From Aureimonas sp. Leaf324 (GTDB taxonomy: Bacteria; Pseudomonadota; Alphaproteobacteria; Rhizobiales; Rhizobiaceae): DNA of 64,000 bases. The DNA is taken from contig NZ_LMOH01000012.1 in the NCBI RefSeq assembly GCF_001423245.1, positions 702,230 through 766,229 on the forward strand, written 5' to 3'. The notes below the pieces were generated by a model. That model did no database searches and had not been told where the DNA came from. It was given only the letters and a program-made list of their open reading frames with translations. Position numbers and translations under genes: made by a program. Positions 7,945-16,710 of this stretch are shown in pieces; position 1 is the stretch's first letter; each line of letters opens with the position of its first letter.

Positions 7945-8820
7945 ATGACGGCTTTCCTTCTGGACGCCGCGCAGGGCTTGCCTGCGCCGTCCGACCAGTC
8001 CGGCGCGCGGGCCGAACCTCAGGCCGCACTCATGGAGCGCGGCGGCGCGGCGCTCGCCCTGTCCGGCATTTCACTGTCGTTCGGCGGCGTCAGCGCCCTG
8101 TCGGGCATCGACCTTGCCGTGCGTCCCGGCGAGATCCGCGCGATCATCGGCCCGAACGGCGCCGGCAAGAGCTCGCTCGTCAACGTCCTCAGCGGCCTCT
8201 ACCGGCCCGACCGCGGCGAGATCGCGATCGGCGGCGCGAGATTCGCCCGCGTGCCGGCCGGCCGCCTGGCGCATCTCGGGGTCGCGCGGACCTTCCAGAA
8301 CCTTGCGCTGTTTCGCGGCCTGTCGGTGCGCGACAACGTCGCCACCGGGCTCGCGCATCGCCGCCGCGCCACCTGGCTCGGCAACGTCCTCGGGACGCCC
8401 GGCTCGCGCCGCGACGCGCGCGCCGTGGCGTGGGCGGTCGACGAGGTGCTGACGGAGCTGCGGCTCGGCGCGATCGCCGATCGGCCGGCCGGCGCCCTGC
8501 CCTACGGCCTCCAGAAGCGGATCGAGCTTGCCCGCGCGCTCGTCGCGCGGCCGAAGGTCCTGATCCTCGATGAGCCGATGGCCGGCATGACCGCGACGGA
8601 GAAGGCCGAGATAGCCGCCGACATCCGGTCGGCCCATGCCCGCCTCGGCTGCACGATCGTCCTCATTGAGCACGACGTCGGCATCGTCATGAGCCTGTCC
8701 GATCGCGTCGCGGTTCTCGATTACGGGCGCAAGATCGCCGACGGCACGCCAGACGCCGTCTCGACCGATCCCGCGGTCATCGACGCCTATCTCGGCACCG
8801 TCCACGCGGAGGCCGCGTGA
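7945..8820 (+). CDS. Branched-chain-amino-acid-type ABC transporter ATPase (LivG-like)
   Basis: A 291-residue ATPase of the LivG type: Walker A GPNGAGKSS, VARTFQNLALFRGLSVRDNVATG, the LPYGLQKRIELARAL signature and VLILDEPMAGM. About 30 residues precede the domain. It is the first of five genes for a HAAT-type importer (ATPase, two permeases, binding protein, second ATPase) that lie inside a sulfone-utilisation operon between sfnG and sfnB. The operon context suggests a sulfur compound such as a sulfone, sulfinate or sulfonate rather than an amino acid; that is inference. The stop overlaps the next start (TGATG). Confidence 0.88.
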   Translation: MTAFLLDAAQGLPAPSDQSGARAEPQAALMERGGAALALSGISLSFGGVSALSGIDLAVRPGEIRAIIGPNGAGKSSLVNVLSGLYRPDRGEIAIGGARFARVPAGRLAHLGVARTFQNLALFRGLSVRDNVATGLAHRRRATWLGNVLGTPGSRRDARAVAWAVDEVLTELRLGAIADRPAGALPYGLQKRIELARALVARPKVLILDEPMAGMTATEKAEIAADIRSAHARLGCTIVLIEHDVGIVMSLSDRVAVLDYGRKIADGTPDAVSTDPAVIDAYLGTVHAEAA

Positions 8821-9719
8821 TGACCGACGGCTTCGACTGGCTGTTCTTCACCGAAGTGCTCGTCGGCGGGCTCCTGTCCGGCGTCATGTACGCCCTCGTC
8901 GCGATCGGCTTCGTCCTGATCTACAAGACGTCCGGCGTCCTGAACTTCGCGCAAGGGGCGATGCTCCTCTTCTCGGCGCTGACCTTTGTCAGCCTGGTGG
9001 AGCGCGGCGTGCCCTTCGCCCTCTCGCTCGTCGCCACGCTCCTCGTGATGGCGCTTCTCGGACTTGCGATCGAGCGCACGGTCCTGCGACCGCTCACCAA
9101 CCGACCGCCGATCACCCTGTTCATGGCGACGCTCGGCCTGTCCTACGTGATCGAGGGTGCCGCGCAGCTCCTCTGGGGCACGCAGGTCCACGCCCTCGAC
9201 CTCGGGATCGAGGACCTGCCCTTCGATGTCGGCGGCGTCTTCGTCTCGCAGTTCGATCTCTTCGCCGCCGCGACGGCCGCGACACTGGTCGCCGCCCTCA
9301 TCGCCTTCTTTCGATGGACCCGCGTCGGGCTCGGCTTCCGGGCCGTGGCCGACGACACCTACGCCGCGCTCGCGGTCGGGCTGAAGCTGCCCGTGATCTG
9401 GGCGAGCGTATGGACGGCGGCGGGCGTCGTCGCCCTCGTCGCGGGGCTTCTCTGGGGCGCGCGCCTCGGCGTCCAGTTCTCGCTGTCGCTGGTGGTGCTG
9501 AAGGCCCTGCCCGTCCTCGTCCTGGGCGGCTTCGACTCGATCCTCGGCGCGATCGTCGGCGGCCTCCTGATCGGCGCCGGCGAGAAGCTCGCGGAGGTCT
9601 ATCTCGGCGAATATTTCGGCGGCGGCATCGAAAGCTGGTTCGCCTATTTCGTCGCCCTCGCCTTCCTTCTGGTTCGTCCCGGCGGCCTCTTCGGCAAACC
9701 GGTGGTGGAGAGGTATTGA
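8820..9719 (+). CDS. Branched-chain-amino-acid-type ABC permease (LivH-like)
   Basis: A 299-residue inner-membrane permease with about eight hydrophobic segments. GGLLSGVMYALVAIGFVLIYKTSGVLNFAQGAM near the N-terminus and VLGGFDSILGAIVGGLLIGAGEKLAEVYLG near the C-terminus are typical of LivH. ATG at 8820 overlaps the LivG-like stop as TGATG; a GTG one codon earlier exists. Works with the LivM-like permease that begins 3 bp downstream. Confidence 0.88.
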   Translation: MTDGFDWLFFTEVLVGGLLSGVMYALVAIGFVLIYKTSGVLNFAQGAMLLFSALTFVSLVERGVPFALSLVATLLVMALLGLAIERTVLRPLTNRPPITLFMATLGLSYVIEGAAQLLWGTQVHALDLGIEDLPFDVGGVFVSQFDLFAAATAATLVAALIAFFRWTRVGLGFRAVADDTYAALAVGLKLPVIWASVWTAAGVVALVAGLLWGARLGVQFSLSLVVLKALPVLVLGGFDSILGAIVGGLLIGAGEKLAEVYLGEYFGGGIESWFAYFVALAFLLVRPGGLFGKPVVERY

Positions 9720-9722
9720 CCC

Positions 9723-10772
9723 ATGTCCACCATCGCCCCAGCTAGCGCCTCGATCGGCCAGCCCGCGGTCCGACCCCGCCTGCAGGTCCCCCTCCTTCCG
9801 CTCGCCGCCCTCGCCATCGCCTACGGCGTCCTGCCGTTCGTCGGCACCGACTATCTCTTCGACGCCCTCCTCACCCCGTTCCTGGCGCTCAGCCTCGCCG
9901 CGCTCGGGCTGAACCTCCTGACCGGATATGCCGGGCAGCTCTCGCTCGGCTCGGCGGCCTTCATGGCGGTCGGCGCGTTCGCCGCGTTCAACGTCGACCT
10001 GCGGGTCCCCGGCCTGCCCATCCTCGCCTCGATCTTGCTCGGCGGCCTTGCCGCCGCGGCCGTCGGCCTCGTCTTCGGCCTGCCGAGCCTACGCCTGCGC
10101 GGGTTCTATCTCGCGGTCTCGACGCTCGCCGCGCAGTTCTTCGTCGCCTGGGCGCTGACGAAATTCGGCTGGTTCTCCAACGACAGCCCATCCGGCGTCA
10201 TCGACGCGCCGGCGCTGCGGGTCGCCGGATACACGTTCGCCTCGCCCGTCGAGCGCTACCTCTTCGCCCTGACGCTCGTCGCCGGCCTGACTGCCGTCGC
10301 GTGGCGGTTGGTTAACTCGGCCATCGGTCGCGATTTCATCGCCGTGCGCGACGACGAGACGGCGGCCCGCATTATCGGCGTGCCGGTGCTGCGCACCAAG
10401 CTCCTCGCCTTCGCCCTGTCGTCCTTCGTGATCGGCGTCGCCGGCGCGCTCTGGGCCTTCGCCTACCTGCGCACCGTGGAGCCGCACGGTTTCAACCTCG
10501 ACCGATCGTTCCAGATCCTCTTCATCGTCATCATCGGCGGGCTCGCGACCCTTCGCGGCGCCTTCCTCGGGGCGGCGCTCATCGTCGTCTTCCCGCTTCT
10601 CCTGTCGCGCGCCGGCCAGGCCCTCTTCGGCGGCGTCTTCGACAGCGGCGCGCTGGAGATGACGCAGCGGATGATCCTCGGGGCGCTCATCATCGCCTTC
10701 CTGATCCTCGAGCCGAACGGCCTCGCCGCTCTCCTCGACCGCCTGACACGGCGCCAGCGCCCGTCCGCCTGA
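9723..10772 (+). CDS. Branched-chain-amino-acid-type ABC permease (LivM-like)
   Basis: A 349-residue membrane protein with roughly nine hydrophobic segments. LTPFLALSLAALGLNLLTGYAGQLSLGSAAFMAVGAFAA and the cytoplasmic loop FIAVRDDETAARIIGVPVLRTKLLAFALSS are the conserved LivM blocks. Second permease of the importer. Confidence 0.88.
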   Translation: MSTIAPASASIGQPAVRPRLQVPLLPLAALAIAYGVLPFVGTDYLFDALLTPFLALSLAALGLNLLTGYAGQLSLGSAAFMAVGAFAAFNVDLRVPGLPILASILLGGLAAAAVGLVFGLPSLRLRGFYLAVSTLAAQFFVAWALTKFGWFSNDSPSGVIDAPALRVAGYTFASPVERYLFALTLVAGLTAVAWRLVNSAIGRDFIAVRDDETAARIIGVPVLRTKLLAFALSSFVIGVAGALWAFAYLRTVEPHGFNLDRSFQILFIVIIGGLATLRGAFLGAALIVVFPLLLSRAGQALFGGVFDSGALEMTQRMILGALIIAFLILEPNGLAALLDRLTRRQRPSA

Positions 10773-10845
10773 CGCCCCACCGACAAACCCGAACAACAAC
10801 GGAGCCGGAGCGGTGTCGCTTCGGACCACAGCTGGAGTCTGCCCC

Positions 10846-12213
10846 ATGACAAGCCTCAAACGCCTGCGCACCGCGGCCCTCGCCACCGCGCTCGCCCTTT
10901 CCGCGGTCGGCCTCGCCGTTCCCAGCCATGCGCGCGCCGACGAGCAGAATTTCCCGCTCCAGAGCTATCGCGTCGGCCCCTATGCCGCCGGCGGCACCGG
11001 CTTCTTCGGCGGCTTCATCGACTACCTCAATCTCATCAACACGCGCGACGGCGGCGTGAACGGCGTCAAGCTCACCTGGTCGGAGGGCGAGACGCAGTAC
11101 GAGGTGGAGAAGGGCGTCGAGGTCTACGAGCGCCTGAAGAACGAGCCGAACATCGCCGCCTGGAACCCGCTCTCGGTCGGCATCGCCTACGCGATGATCG
11201 ACCGGATCACGCAGGACAAGGTGCCGCTCGTCACCATCAACCACGGCCGCACGGACAGCACCGACGGCCGCGTGTTCCCCTACGTGTTCCCGCTTCTCCT
11301 CAACCCCTACAGCGAGACGTCGGGCATCGTGAACTACATCGCCTCCAAGGAGGGCGGGCTCGACAAGCTGAAGGGCAAGAAGATCGCCGTCCTCTATCAC
11401 GGCTCGCCCTACGGCAAGGAGACGATCCCGATCTACGAGCTGCTCGCCGAGAAATACGGCTTCACGCTGACGCAGATCGAGGTGCCTCACCCCGGCAACG
11501 AGCAGCAGGCGCAGTGGCTGACGATCCGGCGCGCCAAGCCCGACTACGTCGTCCTGCGCGGCTGGGGCGTGATGAACCCGGTGGCGCTGAAGACCGCGCA
11601 GAAGACCGGCTTCCCGGTCGACCACATCGTCGGCAACGTCTGGTCGAACTCGGAGGAGGACGTGAAGCCGGCGGGCGACGCCGCTAAGGGCTACACCGCG
11701 ATCACCACGCAGGCCTCGGGCAACAGCTATCCCGTGGTGCAGGAGATCGTGCGCACGCTCTACGACAAGGGCGAAGGCAACCTCGCCGACAAGGAGCGCA
11801 TCGGCTCGGTCTACCACAACCTCGGCATCGTGAACGGCATCCTCAACGTCGAGGCCATCCGCATCGCTCAAGAGAAGTTCGGCCAGCGCACGCTGACGGG
11901 CGACGAGGTACGCTGGGGCTTCGAGCACCTGCAGCTCGATCCCGCCCGCGTCGAGGCGCTGGGCGCCAAAGACCTCTTCCACTCGATCAACGTCACCTGG
12001 GACAACCACGAGGGCGACGGCTACGTGACCTTCCAGCAGTGGGACGGCGCCAGGTGGAACGTCGTCTCCGACTGGATCGCGCCGGATTGGGCGCTGCTTC
12101 GCCCGATCATCGAGAAGTCCGCCGAAGCCTATGCCGCCGAGAAGGGCATCACCCTGCGCACCGCCGCCGACGCCGAGACCGTGGCGAGCGGCAAGCAGGC
12201 GGCCGCGCAGTAA
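10846..12213 (+). CDS. Periplasmic ABC substrate-binding protein (HAAT/Peripla_BP_6 type)
   Basis: A 455-residue binding protein with a signal peptide (MTSLKRLRTAALATALALSA..., likely cut after SHARA). The mature part begins DEQNFPLQSYRVGPYAAGGTGFFGGFIDYLNL and contains VNGVKLTWSEGETQYEVEKGVEVYERLK, matching binding proteins of the branched-chain-type class that are often annotated as taking up non-amino-acid ligands. ATG at 10846 is chosen over a GTG at 10813 because CTGGAG lies 9 bp before it and it opens the signal peptide. Position between permease and second ATPase is typical. Ligand unknown; a sulfone or sulfonate is inferred from neighbours. Confidence 0.85.
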   Translation: MTSLKRLRTAALATALALSAVGLAVPSHARADEQNFPLQSYRVGPYAAGGTGFFGGFIDYLNLINTRDGGVNGVKLTWSEGETQYEVEKGVEVYERLKNEPNIAAWNPLSVGIAYAMIDRITQDKVPLVTINHGRTDSTDGRVFPYVFPLLLNPYSETSGIVNYIASKEGGLDKLKGKKIAVLYHGSPYGKETIPIYELLAEKYGFTLTQIEVPHPGNEQQAQWLTIRRAKPDYVVLRGWGVMNPVALKTAQKTGFPVDHIVGNVWSNSEEDVKPAGDAAKGYTAITTQASGNSYPVVQEIVRTLYDKGEGNLADKERIGSVYHNLGIVNGILNVEAIRIAQEKFGQRTLTGDEVRWGFEHLQLDPARVEALGAKDLFHSINVTWDNHEGDGYVTFQQWDGARWNVVSDWIAPDWALLRPIIEKSAEAYAAEKGITLRTAADAETVASGKQAAAQ

Positions 12214-12221
12214 GGCGCCGC

Positions 12222-12248
12222 GGGGAGCCGCGCCGCCCGCGGCTCCCC
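12222..12248 (+). terminator. Intra-operon hairpin after the binding-protein gene
   Basis: GGGGAGCCGCG and CGCGGCTCCCC form an 11-bp perfect stem with a 5-base loop, followed by CTCTTTC. It lies between the binding-protein gene and the downstream ATPase. Such hairpins often protect the abundant binding-protein mRNA and reduce read-through. Confidence 0.6.
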
Positions 12249-12273
12249 CTCTTTCGAACCACCGGAGGCCCGC

Positions 12274-13056
12274 ATGTCCGCTGCCGCACCGCCGATCCTC
12301 GCGCTCGAGGCGCTCCACGCCGTCTACGACGCGTCGATCCTCGCCCTCTCCGGCGTCTCGCTCGCTGTCGGACATGGCGAGATCGTCGCGATCCTCGGCT
12401 CGAACGGGGCCGGAAAGTCGACCATCCTGAAGGCGGTCTCGCGCCTCCTCAAGGCCGAGCGCGGGCGGCTGACGGACGGGCGCATCCTCTTCGAGGGCGA
12501 GGACACCGCGTCGCTCTCGCCGGGCGATCTCGTGCGACGCGGGCTCGTGCCGGTGCTGGAGGGGCGCCACTGCTTCAAGTCGCTCACCGTCGAGGAGAAC
12601 CTCGTGACCGGCGCGATCGGCCGCGGGTCCTCGCGGAGCCAGACGGCCGAGGATCTCGCCCGCGTCTATGCGACCTTCCCGCGCCTTGCCGAGAAGCGTC
12701 GGCTCGCCGCCGGGCTCGTGTCGGGCGGCGAGCAGCAGATGGTGGCGATCGGCCGCGCCCTGATGGGGCGCCCCCGCCTCCTTGTCCTCGACGAGCCGTC
12801 GATGGGTCTGGCGCCCAAGGTCGTCGAGACGATCTTCGCCGCGCTCACCGAACTCAACCGCCGCGACGGACTGTCGATCCTCGTCGCGGAGCAGAACTCG
12901 GCGGTCGCGCTCCGCCATGCCGATCGTGCGGTCGTCATCGAGCACGGCGCATCCGTCCTCGCGGGCACCGCCGCCGAGCTTCGCGCCCGCGACGACATCC
13001 GCGCCTTCTATCTCGGCCTCGGGTCCGCCGCCCCGGCCACCGCACCCCATCCCTGA
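12274..13056 (+). CDS. Branched-chain-amino-acid-type ABC transporter ATPase (LivF-like)
   Basis: A 260-residue ATPase: Walker A GSNGAGKST, GLVPVLEGRHCFKSLTVEENLVTGA (Q-loop region of the LivF type), VSGGEQQMVAIGRALMGRPRLLVLDEPSMGLAPKVVETIF. It is the second nucleotide-binding subunit of the importer encoded from 7945. Follows the hairpin by 25 bp with its own GGAGG. Confidence 0.88.
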   Translation: MSAAAPPILALEALHAVYDASILALSGVSLAVGHGEIVAILGSNGAGKSTILKAVSRLLKAERGRLTDGRILFEGEDTASLSPGDLVRRGLVPVLEGRHCFKSLTVEENLVTGAIGRGSSRSQTAEDLARVYATFPRLAEKRRLAAGLVSGGEQQMVAIGRALMGRPRLLVLDEPSMGLAPKVVETIFAALTELNRRDGLSILVAEQNSAVALRHADRAVVIEHGASVLAGTAAELRARDDIRAFYLGLGSAAPATAPHP

Positions 13057-13080
13057 TTTTTGACGACAAGGAGCCGATCC

Positions 13081-14328
13081 ATGACGATCGCCGGACAGAA
13101 GATCGAAGCCGCCGGACAAGCCGTTCCGGGCGTGCCGCGCCCGACCGCGCCCGCCCACATCATCGGGGACGACGCGGAGGCCATCGCGGTCGCCCACGCG
13201 ATCGCCGAGCGCATCCGCCCCGGCGCCGCCCGGCGCGATGCCGAGCGCATCTGGCCGGTCGAGGAACTCGACGCCTATTCGCAGTCCGGCCTCTGGTCGA
13301 TCAACGTGCCCAAAGCCTTCGGCGGCCCCGAGGTCTCCTACGCGACGCTCGCCAAGGTGATCGAGATCGTCTCGGCCGCCGATCCGTCGATCGGCCAGAT
13401 CACGCAGAACCATCTCGGCGTCGTGGCCGCGATCCGCACCGTCTCCGACGAGGCGCAGAAGGCGCTTCTCTTCTCCGAGGTCCTGAAGGGCGTGCGCTTC
13501 GGCAATGCCTTCTCCGAGTTCGGCTCCAAGCGCGCGGCCGACTTCGAGACGCGGTTCGTCGATGCCGGCGACCACGTGGTCGTGACGGGTCGCAAGTTCT
13601 ATTCGAGCGGCGCCCTCCTTGCCCATCTCGTGCCGATCGTGGCGCTCGATGAGGAGGGTCGCGCCTGGTACGCCATCGCCGACCGCAACGCCGAGGGCCT
13701 CACCGTGATCGACGACTGGTCCGCCTTCGGCCAGCGCACCACCCTGTCGGGCACCGTCATCCTCGACGTGGTGAAGGTGCCGAAGACCCATCTCGTGCCG
13801 GGCTACAAGGGCTACGAGGTGCCGACGGCCGACGGCGCGATCTTCCAGATCATCCAGGTCGCCGTGGACACCGGCATCGCGCGTGCCGCGATCGAGGACA
13901 CGATCGACTTCGTGCGCACGAAGTCGCGCGCCTGGATCGATTCCGGCCTGGAGCGGGCCTCCGACGATCCCTATACGATCCAGGCCGTCGGCTCGCTGAC
14001 CGTGCGCCTCCACGCCGCGCAGGCGCTGCAGGACCTGGCCGGCCACGCGGTGGACCGCGCGGTGGCAAACCCGACCGCCGAGAGCGTCGCGGCGGCGCAA
14101 ATCGCGACGGCCGAGGCCAAGATCCTGTCGACCGAGATTGCGATCGAGGCCACCAACAAGCTGTTCGAGCTCGCCGGCACGCGCTCGACGCTCGCCGAGC
14201 ACGGCCTCGACCGCCACTGGCGCAATGCCCGCACCCACACGCTGCACGACCCGGTGCGCTGGAAATACGCGATCGTCGGCCAGCACGCCCTCAACGGCGT
14301 CAACCCGCCGCTCCACGCCTGGAGCTGA
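13081..14328 (+). CDS. sfnB: SfnB-family sulfur-acquisition acyl-CoA dehydrogenase-like oxidoreductase
   Basis: A 415-residue flavoprotein of the acyl-CoA dehydrogenase/DszC-like superfamily. [65 protein letters not shown] and [21 protein letters not shown] match the group annotated as SfnB, found in dimethylsulfide/dimethylsulfone utilisation loci. Its exact reaction is not established; oxygenation of a sulfur substrate with FMNH2 is plausible by relation to DszC. AAGGAGC at 13069-13075 supports ATG at 13081 over the earlier in-frame start at 13060. Confidence 0.88.
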   Translation: MTIAGQKIEAAGQAVPGVPRPTAPAHIIGDDAEAIAVAHAIAERIRPGAARRDAERIWPVEELDAYSQSGLWSINVPKAFGGPEVSYATLAKVIEIVSAADPSIGQITQNHLGVVAAIRTVSDEAQKALLFSEVLKGVRFGNAFSEFGSKRAADFETRFVDAGDHVVVTGRKFYSSGALLAHLVPIVALDEEGRAWYAIADRNAEGLTVIDDWSAFGQRTTLSGTVILDVVKVPKTHLVPGYKGYEVPTADGAIFQIIQVAVDTGIARAAIEDTIDFVRTKSRAWIDSGLERASDDPYTIQAVGSLTVRLHAAQALQDLAGHAVDRAVANPTAESVAAAQIATAEAKILSTEIAIEATNKLFELAGTRSTLAEHGLDRHWRNARTHTLHDPVRWKYAIVGQHALNGVNPPLHAWS

Positions 14329-14354
14329 TCGCCTCCCTTTCGAAGGATTGTCCC

Positions 14355-14564
14355 ATGTCGGAACACAGCTATAAGCTCGTCGAAGTGGTCGGCTCCTCGC
14401 CGGTCTCGATCGAGGATGCGATCTCGAACGCGATCGGCGACGCCTCGCGGTCGCTGCGGCACATCCGCTGGTTCGAGGTCGTCGAGACCCGCGGCCATGT
14501 CGAGGACGGAAAGGTCGCCCATTATCAGGTGACGCTGAAGATCGGTTTCACCCTCGAGAGCTGA
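14355..14564 (+). CDS. Dodecin (flavin-binding storage protein)
   Basis: A 69-residue protein beginning [27 protein letters not shown] and ending [13 protein letters not shown], the normal length and pattern of bacterial dodecins. Dodecins form 12-mers that store FMN, riboflavin or lumichrome. The conserved aromatic stretch [19 protein letters not shown] holds the Trp that stacks on flavin. Its place after sfnB and before a lumazine synthase suggests it buffers flavin for the FMN-dependent enzymes of this operon. Confidence 0.93.
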   Translation: MSEHSYKLVEVVGSSPVSIEDAISNAIGDASRSLRHIRWFEVVETRGHVEDGKVAHYQVTLKIGFTLES

Positions 14565-14607
14565 CGGCGCCAAGGCCCGCCGTCACAGCCATCCAACGGA
14601 GCGTTCC

Positions 14608-15081
14608 ATGCCCGAATCCCGCTTCGCCTTCGTCAAGGCGCAGTGGCACGCCGACATCGTCGACCGTGCGCTTCTCGGCTTCACCGAGATCATCCCGTCC
14701 ACCCAGGTCGACGTCTTCGACGTGCCCGGCGCCTTCGAACTGCCGCTGATGGCGCGCGATCTCGCCGCGACCGGCCGCTACGACGCGGTCGCGGCCGCCG
14801 CGCTCGTCGTCGATGGCGGCATCTATCGCCACGACTTCGTGGCGCAGGCGGTCGTCGACGGGCTGATGCGCGCGGGGCTCGACACCGGCGTGCCGGTGCT
14901 GTCGGTCTCGCTGACGCCGCATCACTACCAGGAAACCGACCACCACCGCGGCATCTTCCAGGCGCATTTCGTCGAGAAGGGCCGCGAGGCGGCGCGGGCG
15001 GCACTCGCGATCGTCGCGCAGCGTCGGCGGCTCGCCGCCTCGCCGCGCGACGTCGCCCCCTTGCGCGAGGTCGGCCGCTAG
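14608..15081 (+). CDS. ribH2: 6,7-dimethyl-8-ribityllumazine synthase, RibH2 type
   Basis: A 157-residue lumazine synthase, penultimate enzyme of riboflavin synthesis. FAFVKAQWHADIVDRALLGF, VDVFDVPGAFELPLMARDLA, AAALVVDGGIYRHDFVAQAVVDGLM and VLSVSLTPHHYQETDHH line up closely with the Brucella RibH2 isozyme as I remember it, including the HH pair and the GGIYRHDFV loop. RibH2 is a decameric, slower isozyme distinct from housekeeping RibH1. In this operon it may raise flavin supply during sulfur starvation. The 43-bp gap upstream is too short for an FMN riboswitch. Confidence 0.93.
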   Translation: MPESRFAFVKAQWHADIVDRALLGFTEIIPSTQVDVFDVPGAFELPLMARDLAATGRYDAVAAAALVVDGGIYRHDFVAQAVVDGLMRAGLDTGVPVLSVSLTPHHYQETDHHRGIFQAHFVEKGREAARAALAIVAQRRRLAASPRDVAPLREVGR

Positions 15082-15088
15082 ACGCTCG

Positions 15089-15106
15089 CGGCCGGGCGCC
15101 CGGCCG
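15089..15106. repeat. 18-bp perfect GC palindrome after ribH2
   Basis: CGGCCGGGCGCCCGGCCG lies in the 96-bp gap between ribH2 and the DUF1684 gene. It can form a hairpin in the transcript but has no T tract. Likely a pause or processing element. Confidence 0.4.
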
Positions 15107-15177
15107 GTTGCACGGACGCCCGGCATCGCTACATCCGGTCCGGCAACGAGGCCGCCAACCTTTCGAGGACCAACCCG

Positions 15178-16011
15178 ATGAGCGATCCCGCCGCGACCGA
15201 ATTTGCCGCTTGGCGCGAGCGGCGGCTCGCCGATCTGGCGCGGCCCGACGGCTGGCTCAACATCGTCGGCCGCTATCCCTTGGAGAACGGCACGTTCCGC
15301 ATCGGAGCCGCGCCGGACAACGACATCGTGCTGCCGGCCGGCCCCGCCGAGGTCGGCACGCTGACGCAGGACGACACGGGCGTGCGCTTCCAAGCCACGG
15401 GAGACGCTCAGGAGCAGCGCCTCGCCCTGTCGAAGTCGGCGCCGCCGCGCTTTTCGAGCGGCAACCTCCTTCTCGAGGTCACGACGCTGAACGGCGAGAA
15501 CGCGCTTCGCGTGCGCGACACGACGCCGATCGAGGGTGAGCGCCTGCCCCGTCTGACGGCGTTTGCCTACGATCCGTCCTGGCGGATCGTCGCCCGGTGG
15601 GAGCGGCTCGACGCGCCGCATTCGGTCGAGATCGACACGAGCCGCAGCATCCGCACCGAGGTCGAGGCGACGCACCGTGCTGTGTTCGAGCGGGAGGGCG
15701 AGCGATATGAGCTTCTGGCCACGCACGGCACGCCCGAGCGCCCGCAGTTCGTCTTCCGCGACGCGACGGCCAGGACCAGCGAGACCTATCCCGCCGCGCG
15801 CTTCCTGTTCGGCGAGGACGTCGCGGACGACACCATCGTCCTCGACTTCAACCACGCCGTCAGCCCGCCTTGCGCCTTCACCGACTTCGCGGTCTGCCCG
15901 CTGCCCCCGCCCGGCAACGTCCTGCCGATCCGCATCGAGGCCGGCGAGCACGCCCCGGCGGCGCACGGAACCGCGCCGAAAGCGGGATACGCAACGGAAG
16001 ACGACCGATGA
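15178..16011 (+). CDS. DUF1684 domain-containing protein
   Basis: A 277-residue cytoplasmic protein with no signal peptide. It matches DUF1684: an N-terminal EFAAWRERRLADLARPDGWLNIVGRYPLENGTFRIG block, which resembles an FHA-like beta fold in outline, and the conserved C-terminal PPCAFTDFAVCPLPPPGNVLPIRIEAGE block. Function is unknown. It is the penultimate gene of the sulfur operon and overlaps the next gene as ATGA, so a role linked to organosulfur metabolism is possible but unproven. Confidence 0.85.
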   Translation: MSDPAATEFAAWRERRLADLARPDGWLNIVGRYPLENGTFRIGAAPDNDIVLPAGPAEVGTLTQDDTGVRFQATGDAQEQRLALSKSAPPRFSSGNLLLEVTTLNGENALRVRDTTPIEGERLPRLTAFAYDPSWRIVARWERLDAPHSVEIDTSRSIRTEVEATHRAVFEREGERYELLATHGTPERPQFVFRDATARTSETYPAARFLFGEDVADDTIVLDFNHAVSPPCAFTDFAVCPLPPPGNVLPIRIEAGEHAPAAHGTAPKAGYATEDDR

Positions 16012-16700
16012 AGATCACCTTCTACGCCCATGCGAGCTTCCGGCTGGAAGCGGACGGCCTTGCGGTCGTCACCGACCCCTATACGCCGGCGCCCGGCAAC
16101 AGCGGCTTCGACCGCATCGACGAGCCGGCCGACATCGTCCTGATGAGTTCGGCGACCGACCGCTTCCATTCCGATCCAAGCCATGTCCTTGGAAACCCGG
16201 CGGTGGTCAACGCGCTGGAACTGCCGCCGGAGGGCGCGGTGGTGAAGGGGCTCGCCGTGCGCTCGTTCCCGGCCTACGAAAGCCTGACCTTCGACTTCCG
16301 GAAGGAATTCAACCGCGATCCCGATGCCAACGCGCTCTACCTCTTCGAGCTCGGCGGCATCCGGGTCCTCCACATGGGCGACATCGGCAACCCGGTGGCG
16401 GACGAGCATCTCGAGGCGCTGGCCGGCAAGGTCGATCTCCTGTTCGCGCTGACCGGCGAGCATGCGACGATCGCGCTCGACGATCTCGACCGTGCGATCG
16501 AGCGCATCCGTCCCGGCGCGATCATCCCCATGCACTACTACAGCGCCAAGGGCGTGCTTGCGATCGAGCCGGTGGAGCGCTTCCTCGATCGCTTCCCAAG
16601 CGATCGCGTGCACCGCGTGGGGTCCAGCAGCATGGACCTGACCCGCGACATGCTGCACGCGGAGGCGCCGCCGGTCTTCGTTCTCGAGCAGTCTCGCTGA
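16008..16700 (+). CDS. Metallo-beta-lactamase-fold protein with degenerate metal motif
   Basis: A 230-residue protein of the UlaG-like branch of the metallo-beta-lactamase fold. HASFRLEADGLAVVTDPY (His8), HMGDIG (residues 122-127) and IPMHYYS (His176) are in place. The central HxHxDH motif is replaced by SSATDRFHSD (residues 47-56), so two or three zinc ligands are missing or moved. It may bind one metal, use a different site, or be non-catalytic. It starts within the DUF1684 stop (ATGA) and ends the sulfur operon. Confidence 0.8.
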   Translation: MKITFYAHASFRLEADGLAVVTDPYTPAPGNSGFDRIDEPADIVLMSSATDRFHSDPSHVLGNPAVVNALELPPEGAVVKGLAVRSFPAYESLTFDFRKEFNRDPDANALYLFELGGIRVLHMGDIGNPVADEHLEALAGKVDLLFALTGEHATIALDDLDRAIERIRPGAIIPMHYYSAKGVLAIEPVERFLDRFPSDRVHRVGSSSMDLTRDMLHAEAPPVFVLEQSR

Positions 16701-16710
16701 CGCGCGTCAG
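16697..16710. terminator. Palindrome spanning the stop codons of convergent genes
   Basis: CTGACGCGCGTCAG is a perfect 14-bp palindrome containing both the TGA of the metallo-beta-lactamase-fold gene and the TGA of nhaA, which are only 6 bp apart. It could act as a weak bidirectional terminator; there is no T tract. Confidence 0.35.

Noticed and set aside
10690..14316. 1208-residue open frame on the minus strand
   Set aside because: Antisense to five well-supported genes of the sulfur operon. The product is low-complexity Arg/Asp/Gly/Val text typical of a GC-rich shadow frame.
14565..14607. FMN riboswitch before ribH2
   Set aside because: The gap is only 43 bp, far shorter than the ~120-base RFN element.
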